A DNA stretch of 64,000 bases from Granulicella rosea (GTDB lineage Bacteria > Acidobacteriota > Terriglobia > Terriglobales > Acidobacteriaceae), in NCBI RefSeq assembly GCF_900188085.1, contig NZ_FZOU01000010.1:62001-126000 (forward strand), given 5' to 3'. Below the pieces are notes generated by a model. The model was not told the origin of the DNA. It was given only the letters and a program-made list of their open reading frames with translations, and did no database searches. Position numbers and translations under genes: made by a program. Positions 25,449-32,800 of this stretch are shown here, in pieces (position 1 is the stretch's first letter; every line of letters begins with the position of its first letter).

Positions 25449-27206
25449 TTAGTAAGTGCGGCCGGCGTGCATCTGCAGGTGCTCCAGGATTGGGCCGAGC
25501 GATAGCACGGGGAAGAAGGTCAGTGCGCCCACGATGAGGATGACCGAGCAAAGCAGCACGACGAAGAGCGGCGTTGTCACGGGGAAGGTGCCCTGCGATG
25601 CCGGAACGATCTTCTTGCGCGCCAGGTTGCCCGCGATAGCCAGCATCGGCACGATCATCAGGAAGCGCCCGCAGAACATGGCAACGCCAAGCGATGAGTT
25701 GTACCAGGGCGTGTTCGCGTTGAGTCCAGCGAATGCGCTGCCATTGTTGCCGACCGCCGAGGCGAAGGCATAGAGGATCTCCGACAGGCCGTGCGGGCCC
25801 TGATTGCCAAGACTCGACGTGCCGAAGGTAGGCGCGAGTACGGAGACCGCGGCGAGCGACAGAATGATGAGCGGGAAGATCAGCAGGTAGAGCATCGAGA
25901 GCTGCACATCGACGGCTTCGATCTTCTTGCCCAGATACTCCGGCGTTCGACCGACCATCAGGCCCGCGAGAAAGACCGCGAGGATGACGAAGATCAGCAT
26001 GCCGTAGAGACCGGCGCCCACGCCGCCGAAGACGATCTCGCCCAGCAGGATGTTGGTCAGAGGAACCAGCCCGCCAAGCGGTGTGAAGCTATCGTGCATT
26101 GCATTCACCGCGCCGCAACTGGCGTCGGTCGTCACGGTCGCGAAGAGTGCGGAGTTGGCTACGCCGAAGCGCACCTCCTTGCCTTCCATGTTGCCCTGCG
26201 TCTGCGTGACGTGATGCATCATGGGGCTCGGTTGCGACTCGGCTTTGTAAGCAGCCGTCGTACCGAGGAAGAAGAAGACCGACATCGCCGCGAAGACGGC
26301 CCAGCCATGCTTCGTCGAACCGACCATGCGGCCCAGCGTGACTGTCAGGCCTGCTGGGATCAGGAAGATCGACAGCATCTGCAGGTAGTTGGTGAAGGGC
26401 GTGGGGTTCTCGAACGGATGCGCGGAGTTGGTATTGAAGAAGCCGCCGCCATTGGTGCCCAGCATCTTGATGGCTTCCTGCGACGCCACCGGACCCTGCG
26501 CGATGGTCTGCGTGGCGATGCTTGTCGTGGTCTTCTTTCCATCTGTGCCTGTGGTCGTTACAGACTGCGCTTCGACCAGCTTTACCGTATCGTAAGGCCG
26601 CAGATTCTGCACCACGCCCTGCGATACCAGCACCGTGGCATAGACCACGCAGATGGGCAGCAGCACGTAGAGGATCGAGCGTGTCATATCGACCCAGAAG
26701 TTGCCCAGCGTGCTGGCCTCGCGCCGCGCGATGCCGCGTATGAGCGCGACCGCAAGCGCCATGCCGACCGCCGCCGACCAGAAGTTATGCGTCGCCAACC
26801 CGAGCATCTGGGTCAGGTAGCTCATCGTGGTCTCGGGCACGTAGGACTGCCAGTTCGTGTTGGTCGTAAAGGAGACGGCCGTGTTCCATGCAAGTCCAGG
26901 CGCGACGCCAGGCAGATGCTGCGGATTCAGCGGCAGCAGACCTTGCAGCCGCTCGATCGCATAGGTGAGGAAGAGGGTCGCGGCGGAGAAGATCAACATG
27001 GCGATGGCATACTGCTGCCATCCCATCTCCTCATCTTCCTTCACGCCGGTAAGCTTGTAGAGCAGCCGCTCCAGGGGTCTGAGAGCGAAGTCGAAGGGGG
27101 TGGATGTCCGCTCGAACACCTTGACCATGTACAGGCCGAGAGGCTTCGCGAGCAGCAGGACCGAGGCGAAAAAGAGGAGAATTTGCAGCCAGCCGTTACT
27201 TGTCAT
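25449..27206 (-). CDS. kdpA: Potassium-transporting ATPase KdpA, ion channel-like subunit
   Basis: ATG 27206 (AGG at about -8) gives 585 residues; an upstream in-frame extension is not conserved. About ten hydrophobic segments and the four degenerate selectivity loops of the K+ transporter superfamily are present: VSFTTNTNWQSY, MLGTNGGGFFNTNSAHPFENPTPF, VTTDASCGAVNAMHDSFTPLGG and SAVGNNGSAFAGLN. KdpA binds K+ with micromolar affinity in the inner membrane. A 138-bp gap with no gene separates it from kdpF. Confidence 0.97.
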   Translation of the reverse strand: MTSNGWLQILLFFASVLLLAKPLGLYMVKVFERTSTPFDFALRPLERLLYKLTGVKEDEEMGWQQYAIAMLIFSAATLFLTYAIERLQGLLPLNPQHLPGVAPGLAWNTAVSFTTNTNWQSYVPETTMSYLTQMLGLATHNFWSAAVGMALAVALIRGIARREASTLGNFWVDMTRSILYVLLPICVVYATVLVSQGVVQNLRPYDTVKLVEAQSVTTTGTDGKKTTTSIATQTIAQGPVASQEAIKMLGTNGGGFFNTNSAHPFENPTPFTNYLQMLSIFLIPAGLTVTLGRMVGSTKHGWAVFAAMSVFFFLGTTAAYKAESQPSPMMHHVTQTQGNMEGKEVRFGVANSALFATVTTDASCGAVNAMHDSFTPLGGLVPLTNILLGEIVFGGVGAGLYGMLIFVILAVFLAGLMVGRTPEYLGKKIEAVDVQLSMLYLLIFPLIILSLAAVSVLAPTFGTSSLGNQGPHGLSEILYAFASAVGNNGSAFAGLNANTPWYNSSLGVAMFCGRFLMIVPMLAIAGNLARKKIVPASQGTFPVTTPLFVVLLCSVILIVGALTFFPVLSLGPILEHLQMHAGRTY

Positions 27207-27344
27207 CGTGAGACCTGCTTCGTGCGCATCTCGAAGGTGCGGTGCGCGACAGAAGATGTTGCATGTGGGCACACCGCGACTGACCCCGGAGGGTCCGTCG
27301 CTGTGGCCGAGTTGATTGCGTAAGAGGCGTCCGGTGCGTCTGAG

Positions 27345-27431
27345 CTAGAACTTCTCGGGTCGCAGCATGGCGTAAACGAGATAGACGAACAGCGCGGAGC
27401 AGAGGGCGAGGAGCAGTGCGTTTTCAAGCAT
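27345..27431 (-). CDS. kdpF: KdpF small membrane subunit
   Basis: A 28-codon frame encodes a single hydrophobic helix ending in the diagnostic VYLVYAMLRPEKF. KdpF peptides (about 26-30 residues) stabilise the KdpABC complex in the membrane. The ATG lies within the last codons of the upstream 34-codon gene (8-bp overlap), so translation is probably coupled. Confidence 0.9.
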   Translation of the reverse strand: MLENALLLALCSALFVYLVYAMLRPEKF

Positions 27432-27528
27432 GGTTGGGTTTTCCTTTCAGGCTTTCGCACGCGATCACATAAGCATGTGCGGCGCCGAAGCAAAGGAGCG
27501 TGAGGGCGGTGAAGATCAGGTCTGCCAT
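27424..27528 (-). CDS. 34-residue membrane peptide leading the kdp operon
   Basis: ATG 27528 is preceded by GGAAG about 7 nt upstream. The translation has a hydrophobic helix (DLIFTALTLLCFGAAHAYVI, residues 3-22), followed by a short polar tail ACESLKGKPNHA. Its stop overlaps the kdpF start by 8 bp. The helix-AYV-ACE pattern resembles unnamed short peptides I recall upstream of kdpF in several phyla, so it is probably a genuine gene and a candidate accessory subunit or regulator of KdpFABC. No function is established; the resemblance is from memory and needs a tailored search. Confidence 0.72.
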   Translation of the reverse strand: MADLIFTALTLLCFGAAHAYVIACESLKGKPNHA

Positions 27529-27545
27529 GGTGTTCTTCCGTTCGG

Positions 27546-27576
27546 GGCCGGTTCCAGCGAGAGGCCGGAACCGGCC
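27546..27576. terminator. Strong hairpin between porin and kdp operon
   Basis: A 10-bp perfect GC-rich stem (GGCCGGTTCC at 27546-27555, complement at 27567-27576) with an 11-nt loop sits 18 bp after the porin stop (27594) and before the 34-codon gene. No T tract follows. It could terminate the porin transcript partly, so that kdp is expressed at a different level, or protect the mRNA end. Confidence 0.5.
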
Positions 27577-27593
27577 GGCAAGCAGGTTAGGGG

Positions 27594-29552
27594 TTAGAAG
27601 TGCCAGATCAGGTCGGCCGAGAGGGTAATAGCCTGGTTCTTGCCGAGACCGAGGGGATTGGGGGTAAGCGCCTGTCCTGTGGCGGCTTCCTGAGCCAGCG
27701 TCTCGAGATTTGAGATCGATGCGCCGGGGGCGATGTTCAGGCCGCTGACGCCATACCGGGTGAAGGCATGGGTGTAGCTGACCTCGGGACGGAAGGTGAT
27801 GGTGGAGCCGGCCCAGAAGTCGAAGCCGACCATGTGCTCTTCAAAGACCGCTGGAGTGCCGGTGCGCTGGCCCTTCATATCGTTCATGAACTCGTTGCGG
27901 ATGTTGAGGGAAGCGGTGTTATGCCAGAAGTTGTGCTCGACATAGTTCACCAGCGCGTACTCGGGCGCCAGGCAGCGCGACGGCTGCAGGTTTGCGGGCT
28001 TGCGCGGATCGGTGCAGACCGCGCCGAAGTTCAGGTTGACAGCGCCCTGCCCCGGACGCTGGAAGGTAGCCTCGGGCCACGGATGAGCGGCCGTCGGTGC
28101 GTACTGGATGCCGGTGTTCGGGTCGGTTCCGTTGAACCAGTACATATTCGGCACCTCGCGCATGTACTGGTACCAGAACTCGGTATCCGTGTGCCAGGTC
28201 GCGCTGAACCGGTGGTAGTAGGTCTCGTAGAAGGCCGACAGGTTGTTGTATGCATACTTGCCGTCATTGATGCTGTTGGCGCAGGTGTTGACCGCGTCGC
28301 CGCCGTGCGACCAGGTGTAGGTCGCGCAGAAGTTTCCGGTCAGCTTCGCATCGGTCGTCCACGGCATCACGTCGCAGCCGGGCGAGATGCCGGCCTGCAC
28401 CGTCCAGTGGTCGCTCGCCTTCACCGTCACGTTCATGCCCGTCTGCGTGTAGCAGTCGAAGGTATACAGGATCGAGTGCGAGTACGTGTAGTTGTTCGGC
28501 GCAAGCTGCGCTTCGATGTCCGGCAGCGAGATGTAGCGTCCGATGCGGATGTCCATGCCCTTACCGACGTGCGGCACGTAGATGTCCACGTAGTCCATGA
28601 CCGGGTCGAAGCCATACTGGTTGTTCTTCAACAGCAGTTGCTGGCTCAACATGCCTTTGGCGGTGGTGAAGCGGTAGTCGACGCCGTACAGCAGCGTCAG
28701 ACGATAGCCGATCTCGACATGGTCGGTCTGCGCGGTGTTGGGCAGCTTCTCGAAGTAGAGCGCCGCCTGGTCCAACTGCACCGTGTTCGCATACTCGTCG
28801 TAGGCGGAAGGGAAGTTGGAAGCGATACCCTTGCCGGCGTTGGTCTTGTTGTTGGAGGAGCCGTTGGCGCCTACCTCCAGCCAGCCGTAGATCTTGCTGC
28901 GGCTCTTGTTCTTATTCAGCGCTTCCATCAACGGGTAGGTCTGGCCATCGGGAACGCCGATGGTCGGAGTGCCGCCGATGGGCCAGTCGGATGCCGGGTA
29001 CGGAGGCGATGCCAGCGGCGCGGGATAGCCGCGGCGCGCTTCCTTGGTCTCGGTGCCGGGTCCATTGCCGGCCCAGTCCGCGACATAGGCGCGGCCCAAC
29101 CGGTGCATGAAACCGTTATCGAGCTTAGGCGCGGCAGCCGGCTCGGGCGCGGCCGGGGTGGAGCTCTGTACCAGGACCGAGGCGACCGCGTCGTGGCCGG
29201 CAACCACCGCCACCTGCACGGCATTCAACTGGGGCGCGCCGCTGGAGCTGGCCGCCACCTCATACACACCGGGCTTCAGCGAGCTGTCGCTGAACTCCCC
29301 ATCTTTACCGGCGGTCAAAACCTCATGCACGACGCCGTCCGCGTTGCGGATCGACACCTGCATGCCAAGGGCGGAAAATCCGTCCTCGCGCCGCACCGTT
29401 CCATGAAGCGAACCAGTGGTGGCGTGTGCGGCGATCTTTGCATGGCCCGAGGGCAGCTTCGGCATTGCATTCACCGAGCTGGTTAAGGTTTGAGCGAGGG
29501 TAGGCTGTGCGGCGGACATGGCTAGCGCAAGCGCAATGAAGCAGCGATTCAT
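27594..29552 (-). CDS. Outer-membrane beta-barrel porin (BBP2/OmpL-like) with N-terminal carboxypeptidase-regulatory-like domain
   Basis: 652 residues. A signal peptide (MNRCFIALALAMSAAQPTLAQ) is followed by a CarboxypepD_reg-like beta-sandwich at about 45-130 (LHGTVRREDGFSALGMQVSIRNADG...GVYEVAASSSG). The rest shows alternating aromatic strands of a barrel (YGWLEVGANGSSNNKTNAG, FDPVMDYVDIYVPHVGKGMDIRIGRYISLPDIEA) and ends with the outer-membrane signature DLIWHF. The RIGRY and HSILYTFDCYTQTGMNVT segments fit the BBP2 family. It lies 65 bp upstream of the kdp genes on the same strand, suggesting an outer-membrane entry path for K+ or a solute used under the same conditions. Confidence 0.78.
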   Translation of the reverse strand: MNRCFIALALAMSAAQPTLAQTLTSSVNAMPKLPSGHAKIAAHATTGSLHGTVRREDGFSALGMQVSIRNADGVVHEVLTAGKDGEFSDSSLKPGVYEVAASSSGAPQLNAVQVAVVAGHDAVASVLVQSSTPAAPEPAAAPKLDNGFMHRLGRAYVADWAGNGPGTETKEARRGYPAPLASPPYPASDWPIGGTPTIGVPDGQTYPLMEALNKNKSRSKIYGWLEVGANGSSNNKTNAGKGIASNFPSAYDEYANTVQLDQAALYFEKLPNTAQTDHVEIGYRLTLLYGVDYRFTTAKGMLSQQLLLKNNQYGFDPVMDYVDIYVPHVGKGMDIRIGRYISLPDIEAQLAPNNYTYSHSILYTFDCYTQTGMNVTVKASDHWTVQAGISPGCDVMPWTTDAKLTGNFCATYTWSHGGDAVNTCANSINDGKYAYNNLSAFYETYYHRFSATWHTDTEFWYQYMREVPNMYWFNGTDPNTGIQYAPTAAHPWPEATFQRPGQGAVNLNFGAVCTDPRKPANLQPSRCLAPEYALVNYVEHNFWHNTASLNIRNEFMNDMKGQRTGTPAVFEEHMVGFDFWAGSTITFRPEVSYTHAFTRYGVSGLNIAPGASISNLETLAQEAATGQALTPNPLGLGKNQAITLSADLIWHF

Positions 29553-29708
29553 AGTGGACCTCTAAGACTTGAGTAGAAAGCGCCTATCCATAGGAAGTCC
29601 GTAGGATCGGCGTTAAGAAGTCGTAAGTACGAGCCGTTCCCACCTGCATCCAAAGATTCACGCAACTCGCCGCTGGCAAATGCGTCTGAACAGGGAGGTG
29701 AAGAGCGT

Positions 29709-30893
29709 TTGTTGAATGAGGGTCTAACCCGTCCCAAACCGTTGCGGTCGATCCTGCAGCGCGTCCAGCGTCCGCTGAAGCTGGAGCGCAGGCCGGAGTT
29801 CGACGCGCTGCGTGGACTCTTCCTCGTCTGGATGACGCTCACGCATCTGCCCACGCGCCTCAGCGACCTGGTCAATCAACCCTTCGGCTTTCTCTCCTCG
29901 GCCGAGGGCTTCGTCTTCCTCTCCGCGCTGCTGGTGGCGCGGCTCTACATCCGCAAGGCCGCCGAGGACGAAGGCGCGCTGCGCGTGAAGCTGTGGAAGC
30001 GCGCGCTCAAGATCTACGGTTACCACGTCGTGCTGTTGATGCTTGCGTTCACGATTGTCGCGGCGTTTGCCGTACATCGGCATAAGCCCGCGCTGATGAA
30101 CCTGCTCACGTTTTATCTGGCGCATCCCTTCACGGCTATCGTCGGTTCGCTGCTGCTGATCTATACGCCGCCGCTGCTCGACATTCTGCCCATGTACGTG
30201 ATCTTCCTGCTTGCAACGCCGTATCTGCTGGCGATCGCGGCGCGTCGCGGCTGGCGGCCCATCCTCGCGGGCAGCGCGACGATCTGGATGCTGGCGCAGT
30301 TCGGTCTACGCAACTGGGCGCATGGCCTGATCGTCCACGTGACGGGGCTGCATATTCCGCTGCAGGAGACCGGCGCCTTCAACCTCTTCGGCTGGCAGAT
30401 CGTATGGGTGACGGGCATGGTCCTGGGCGCGGCCTCGGCTGAAGGCCCGCTGCCGCTGCGCCGTCTGCCGGCGTGGGTCTTCTGGCTCAGCGCGGCCATC
30501 TGCCTGTTCTTCATCGGCGTGCGCCACGACTGGCTGGGGCCGCACCTGAGCACCGAGCGTTTCGGCCTGCTGCTCGATAAGTGGCAGATCGGAACGCTGC
30601 GGCTGGTGAACCTCGCGGCCTTTGTGCTGGTTGCGTACTGGGCGCGCGGCCTGGTCAAGCGCGTCGTGCTGGTCGAGCCGTTTCTCACTTTGGGCAAGGC
30701 GTCGCTCGAGGTCTTCTGCGCGCACCTCGTGTTCGTTTTCGTCGGCCTCGCTCTGCTTTATGGCGAGGTGGAGCAGCTCCACGGCTGGCTCGCGGCCTTG
30801 CTGGTTGGCATCACCTTTGCCGGGCTGTTTGTCGTTGCGGTGCGGGATATTCGGAAGAAGCGCCTGGAGAAGGCGGCTGCCGCGCAGAATTGA
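29709..30893 (+). CDS. OpgC-like membrane acyltransferase
   Basis: 394 residues from TTG 29709 (GGAGGTG 8 nt upstream); a second TTG codon follows immediately. About ten transmembrane segments are visible. The RRPEFDALRGLFLVWMTLTHLP start and QPFGFLSSAEGFVFLSALLVARLY continuation are characteristic of the OpgC family. In Proteobacteria OpgC succinylates osmoregulated periplasmic glucans; relatives modify other surface glycans. It is divergent from the porin-kdp transcript and convergent with kdpE, placing it inside the osmotic/K+ island. Substrate here unknown, as no opgGH homologue is in the window. Confidence 0.8.
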   Translation: MLNEGLTRPKPLRSILQRVQRPLKLERRPEFDALRGLFLVWMTLTHLPTRLSDLVNQPFGFLSSAEGFVFLSALLVARLYIRKAAEDEGALRVKLWKRALKIYGYHVVLLMLAFTIVAAFAVHRHKPALMNLLTFYLAHPFTAIVGSLLLIYTPPLLDILPMYVIFLLATPYLLAIAARRGWRPILAGSATIWMLAQFGLRNWAHGLIVHVTGLHIPLQETGAFNLFGWQIVWVTGMVLGAASAEGPLPLRRLPAWVFWLSAAICLFFIGVRHDWLGPHLSTERFGLLLDKWQIGTLRLVNLAAFVLVAYWARGLVKRVVLVEPFLTLGKASLEVFCAHLVFVFVGLALLYGEVEQLHGWLAALLVGITFAGLFVVAVRDIRKKRLEKAAAAQN

Positions 30894-30913
30894 GCAAGAA
30901 GCAACGACTGCTC

Positions 30914-31633
30914 TCAAGCCTCCGCCGCATTGCCCTCCGGCGTGAACCGATACCCCACCCACGGCTCGTTGCGAATGTAGCGCGGCTCGACCTTGCCTGG
31001 AGCGACGGGTTCGATCTTCTTGCGAAGCTGCGCCACCAGCACGCGAAGATACTCCGGCTGGTTGTCGCCGCTCGGCCCCCAGATGGCGCGGAGCAGCACC
31101 TTGTGGGTCAGCACGCGATACGGGCTGCGCGCAAAGAAGACCAGCAGGTCGAACTCCTTCGGCGTCAGGTGGACCTCCACCCCGCTCACCATTACCTGAT
31201 GCTTGTCGATGTCGATGGAGAAGTCGCCGGTCTCGATCGTCGCAAGCTGCGGCTGGGCCGGCGCCGCCTCCGTGCGCCGCAGATGCACGCGCACGCGCGC
31301 CAGCAGCTCCTGGATACTGAACGGCTTCGTAATGTAGTCGTCCGCGCCCTCGTCGAGCGCCGTAACCTTCATGGCCTCCGCATCGCGCACGGAGAGCACG
31401 ACGATCGGCGTGCGATGGTTGACCCGCACCGCCCGGGTCAGTTCGATGCCGTCCATGTTCGGCATGGCGAGATCGGTGATGATGAGGTCGAAGGGCGCTC
31501 GCTCGAAGAACTCCAGCGCCTGCACCCCATCGCGCGCGACGGTGACAAGATAGCCGCTCGATTCCAGCGACGTACGCAGCACGCGCGAGATCTGCGGCTC
31601 GTCGTCGACGATCAATATCCTGCGTTGGCTCAT
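30914..31633 (-). CDS. kdpE: KdpE-like response regulator (OmpR family)
   Basis: ATG 31633 gives 239 residues. The receiver domain has RRILIVDDEPQISRVLR, the phosphoacceptor Asp54 in LIITDLAMPNMDG and Lys in DDYITKPFSIQELLARVR. The C-terminal winged helix (LTPKEFDLLVFFARSPYRVLTHKVLLRAIWG...YLRVLVAQLRKKIEP) is typical of KdpE. The start codon overlaps the kdpD stop (ATGA). It should activate the kdp operon 4 kb away when phosphorylated by the split KdpD kinase. Confidence 0.93.
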   Translation of the reverse strand: MSQRRILIVDDEPQISRVLRTSLESSGYLVTVARDGVQALEFFERAPFDLIITDLAMPNMDGIELTRAVRVNHRTPIVVLSVRDAEAMKVTALDEGADDYITKPFSIQELLARVRVHLRRTEAAPAQPQLATIETGDFSIDIDKHQVMVSGVEVHLTPKEFDLLVFFARSPYRVLTHKVLLRAIWGPSGDNQPEYLRVLVAQLRKKIEPVAPGKVEPRYIRNEPWVGYRFTPEGNAAEA

Positions 31634-32784
31634 GCCTGTTCCTGTGTCACGATGTGCAGATCGGCGTGCGGAGCGCCGGTCATAAACCGTTGAATCGCCA
31701 GGTAGTAGAGATACTTCTTCAACCCCGTCACCGCCGACCGGCCGAAGATCACCTGCGTAATGCGTTCCTTCGAGACCCACTCGGCGGTCGCGCGCGCCAC
31801 GCTTGTCGCCTTCAGTTCGATGTTCTTCGCGCCCAGATTTTCGGCAAAGCGCAGGTTCGCTTCGAGCGACCGCACGCGGTCTTCGGCGGGCGTATCCCCA
31901 CGGTTCACATGCACGACGAAGAACTCCGCGTTCAATCCCTCGGCCAACCTTGCGCCGCGTGCGATCAGTTGCCGCGCATGCGGGCTGGCGCTGACGCAGA
32001 CCGCGACCTTCTCCCGCACGCACCACTCGCCGCCCAGCCGCTTGCGCTGCATGTAGTCGTCCAGGTTGCGGTCGACCGCGCGCGTCACCTGCTTCAGCGC
32101 CATCTCGCGCAGCGCGATCAGGTTGCCGCGCCGGAAGAAGTTTCCCAGCGCCCGCTCGACCCGCTCGGCCGGGTAGATGTCGCCGCGCTTCATGCGCGTC
32201 TCGAGCGCCTCCGGCGTCAGGTCGGCCAGCACGATCTCGTCCGCGCGGTCGAGCACCCAGTCCGGCACGCCCTCGCGGACGGTGATGCCCGTCAGCGCCT
32301 GCACCTGCGGGGTCAGCGATTCGATATGCTGAATGTTGACCGTGACGAGCACGTCGATCTTCGCCTCCAGCAGCTCCATCACGTCTTCGTAGCGCTTCGC
32401 ATGGCGGCTGCCCTCGATGTTCGTGTGAGCCAGCTCGTCGACCAGCACGACCTCCGGCCGCCGCGCGAGAATCGCGTCAATGTCCATCTCCTCGAAGAGC
32501 GTGCCGCGATACTCCAGCGCGCGCCGAGGCAGCACCGGCAGCTTGTCGACCAGCTCGGCCGTGGAGGGCCGGCCGTGGGTCTCCACAATGCCGATCACCA
32601 CGTCCTCGCCGCGCGCGCGCCGCCGTATGCCCTCGCTCAACATGCTGAAGGTCTTGCCCACGCCGGGCGCGTAGCCGAGAAAGACCTTCAGCCGCCCGCT
32701 CGCTCGCGGGCCGTCTTCGAGCGCGTCGGCGTGTTCGAGCCACTGCTCGGGGGTCTTGCCGGGATTTTGCGGGCGCGTGGACAT
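31630..32784 (-). CDS. kdpD: KdpD N-terminal sensory half (KdpD + Usp domains) as a separate protein
   Basis: ATG 32784 gives 384 residues. The KdpD domain has Walker A GYAPGVGKT (residues 37-45), ARRPEVVLVDELAHTNIEGSRHAKRYEDV and TVNIQHIESL. A universal-stress-like domain follows from about 250 (VAVCVSASPHARQLIARGARLAEG...VIFGRSAVTG). The protein stops before the membrane helices and kinase found in a full KdpD of about 900 residues. Those missing parts are encoded on the opposite strand, starting within a few bases of this gene's start. Its stop overlaps kdpE. N-terminal-only KdpD proteins are known from other bacteria; the divergent kinase half is the unusual part. Confidence 0.9.
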   Translation of the reverse strand: MSTRPQNPGKTPEQWLEHADALEDGPRASGRLKVFLGYAPGVGKTFSMLSEGIRRRARGEDVVIGIVETHGRPSTAELVDKLPVLPRRALEYRGTLFEEMDIDAILARRPEVVLVDELAHTNIEGSRHAKRYEDVMELLEAKIDVLVTVNIQHIESLTPQVQALTGITVREGVPDWVLDRADEIVLADLTPEALETRMKRGDIYPAERVERALGNFFRRGNLIALREMALKQVTRAVDRNLDDYMQRKRLGGEWCVREKVAVCVSASPHARQLIARGARLAEGLNAEFFVVHVNRGDTPAEDRVRSLEANLRFAENLGAKNIELKATSVARATAEWVSKERITQVIFGRSAVTGLKKYLYYLAIQRFMTGAPHADLHIVTQEQA

Positions 32785-32793
32785 GGGTACAAT
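32767..32793 (+). promoter_or_regulatory. Possible promoter for the KdpD kinase half with leaderless start
   Basis: TACAAT at 32788-32793 is a good -10 hexamer, and TTGCGG at 32767-32772 a modest -35 with a short 15-bp spacer. The expected transcription start would be at about 32800, exactly at the GTG (32801) that opens the kinase gene, for which no Shine-Dalgarno is visible. This fits a leaderless mRNA but is only inferred. Confidence 0.35.
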
Positions 32794-32800
32794 CGGATGC

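Noticed and set aside
27207..27344. kdpF-kdpA gap as a riboswitch (for example c-di-AMP type)
   Set aside because: Only short local hairpins (GACCC/GGGTC) are seen and no conserved riboswitch core could be recognised.
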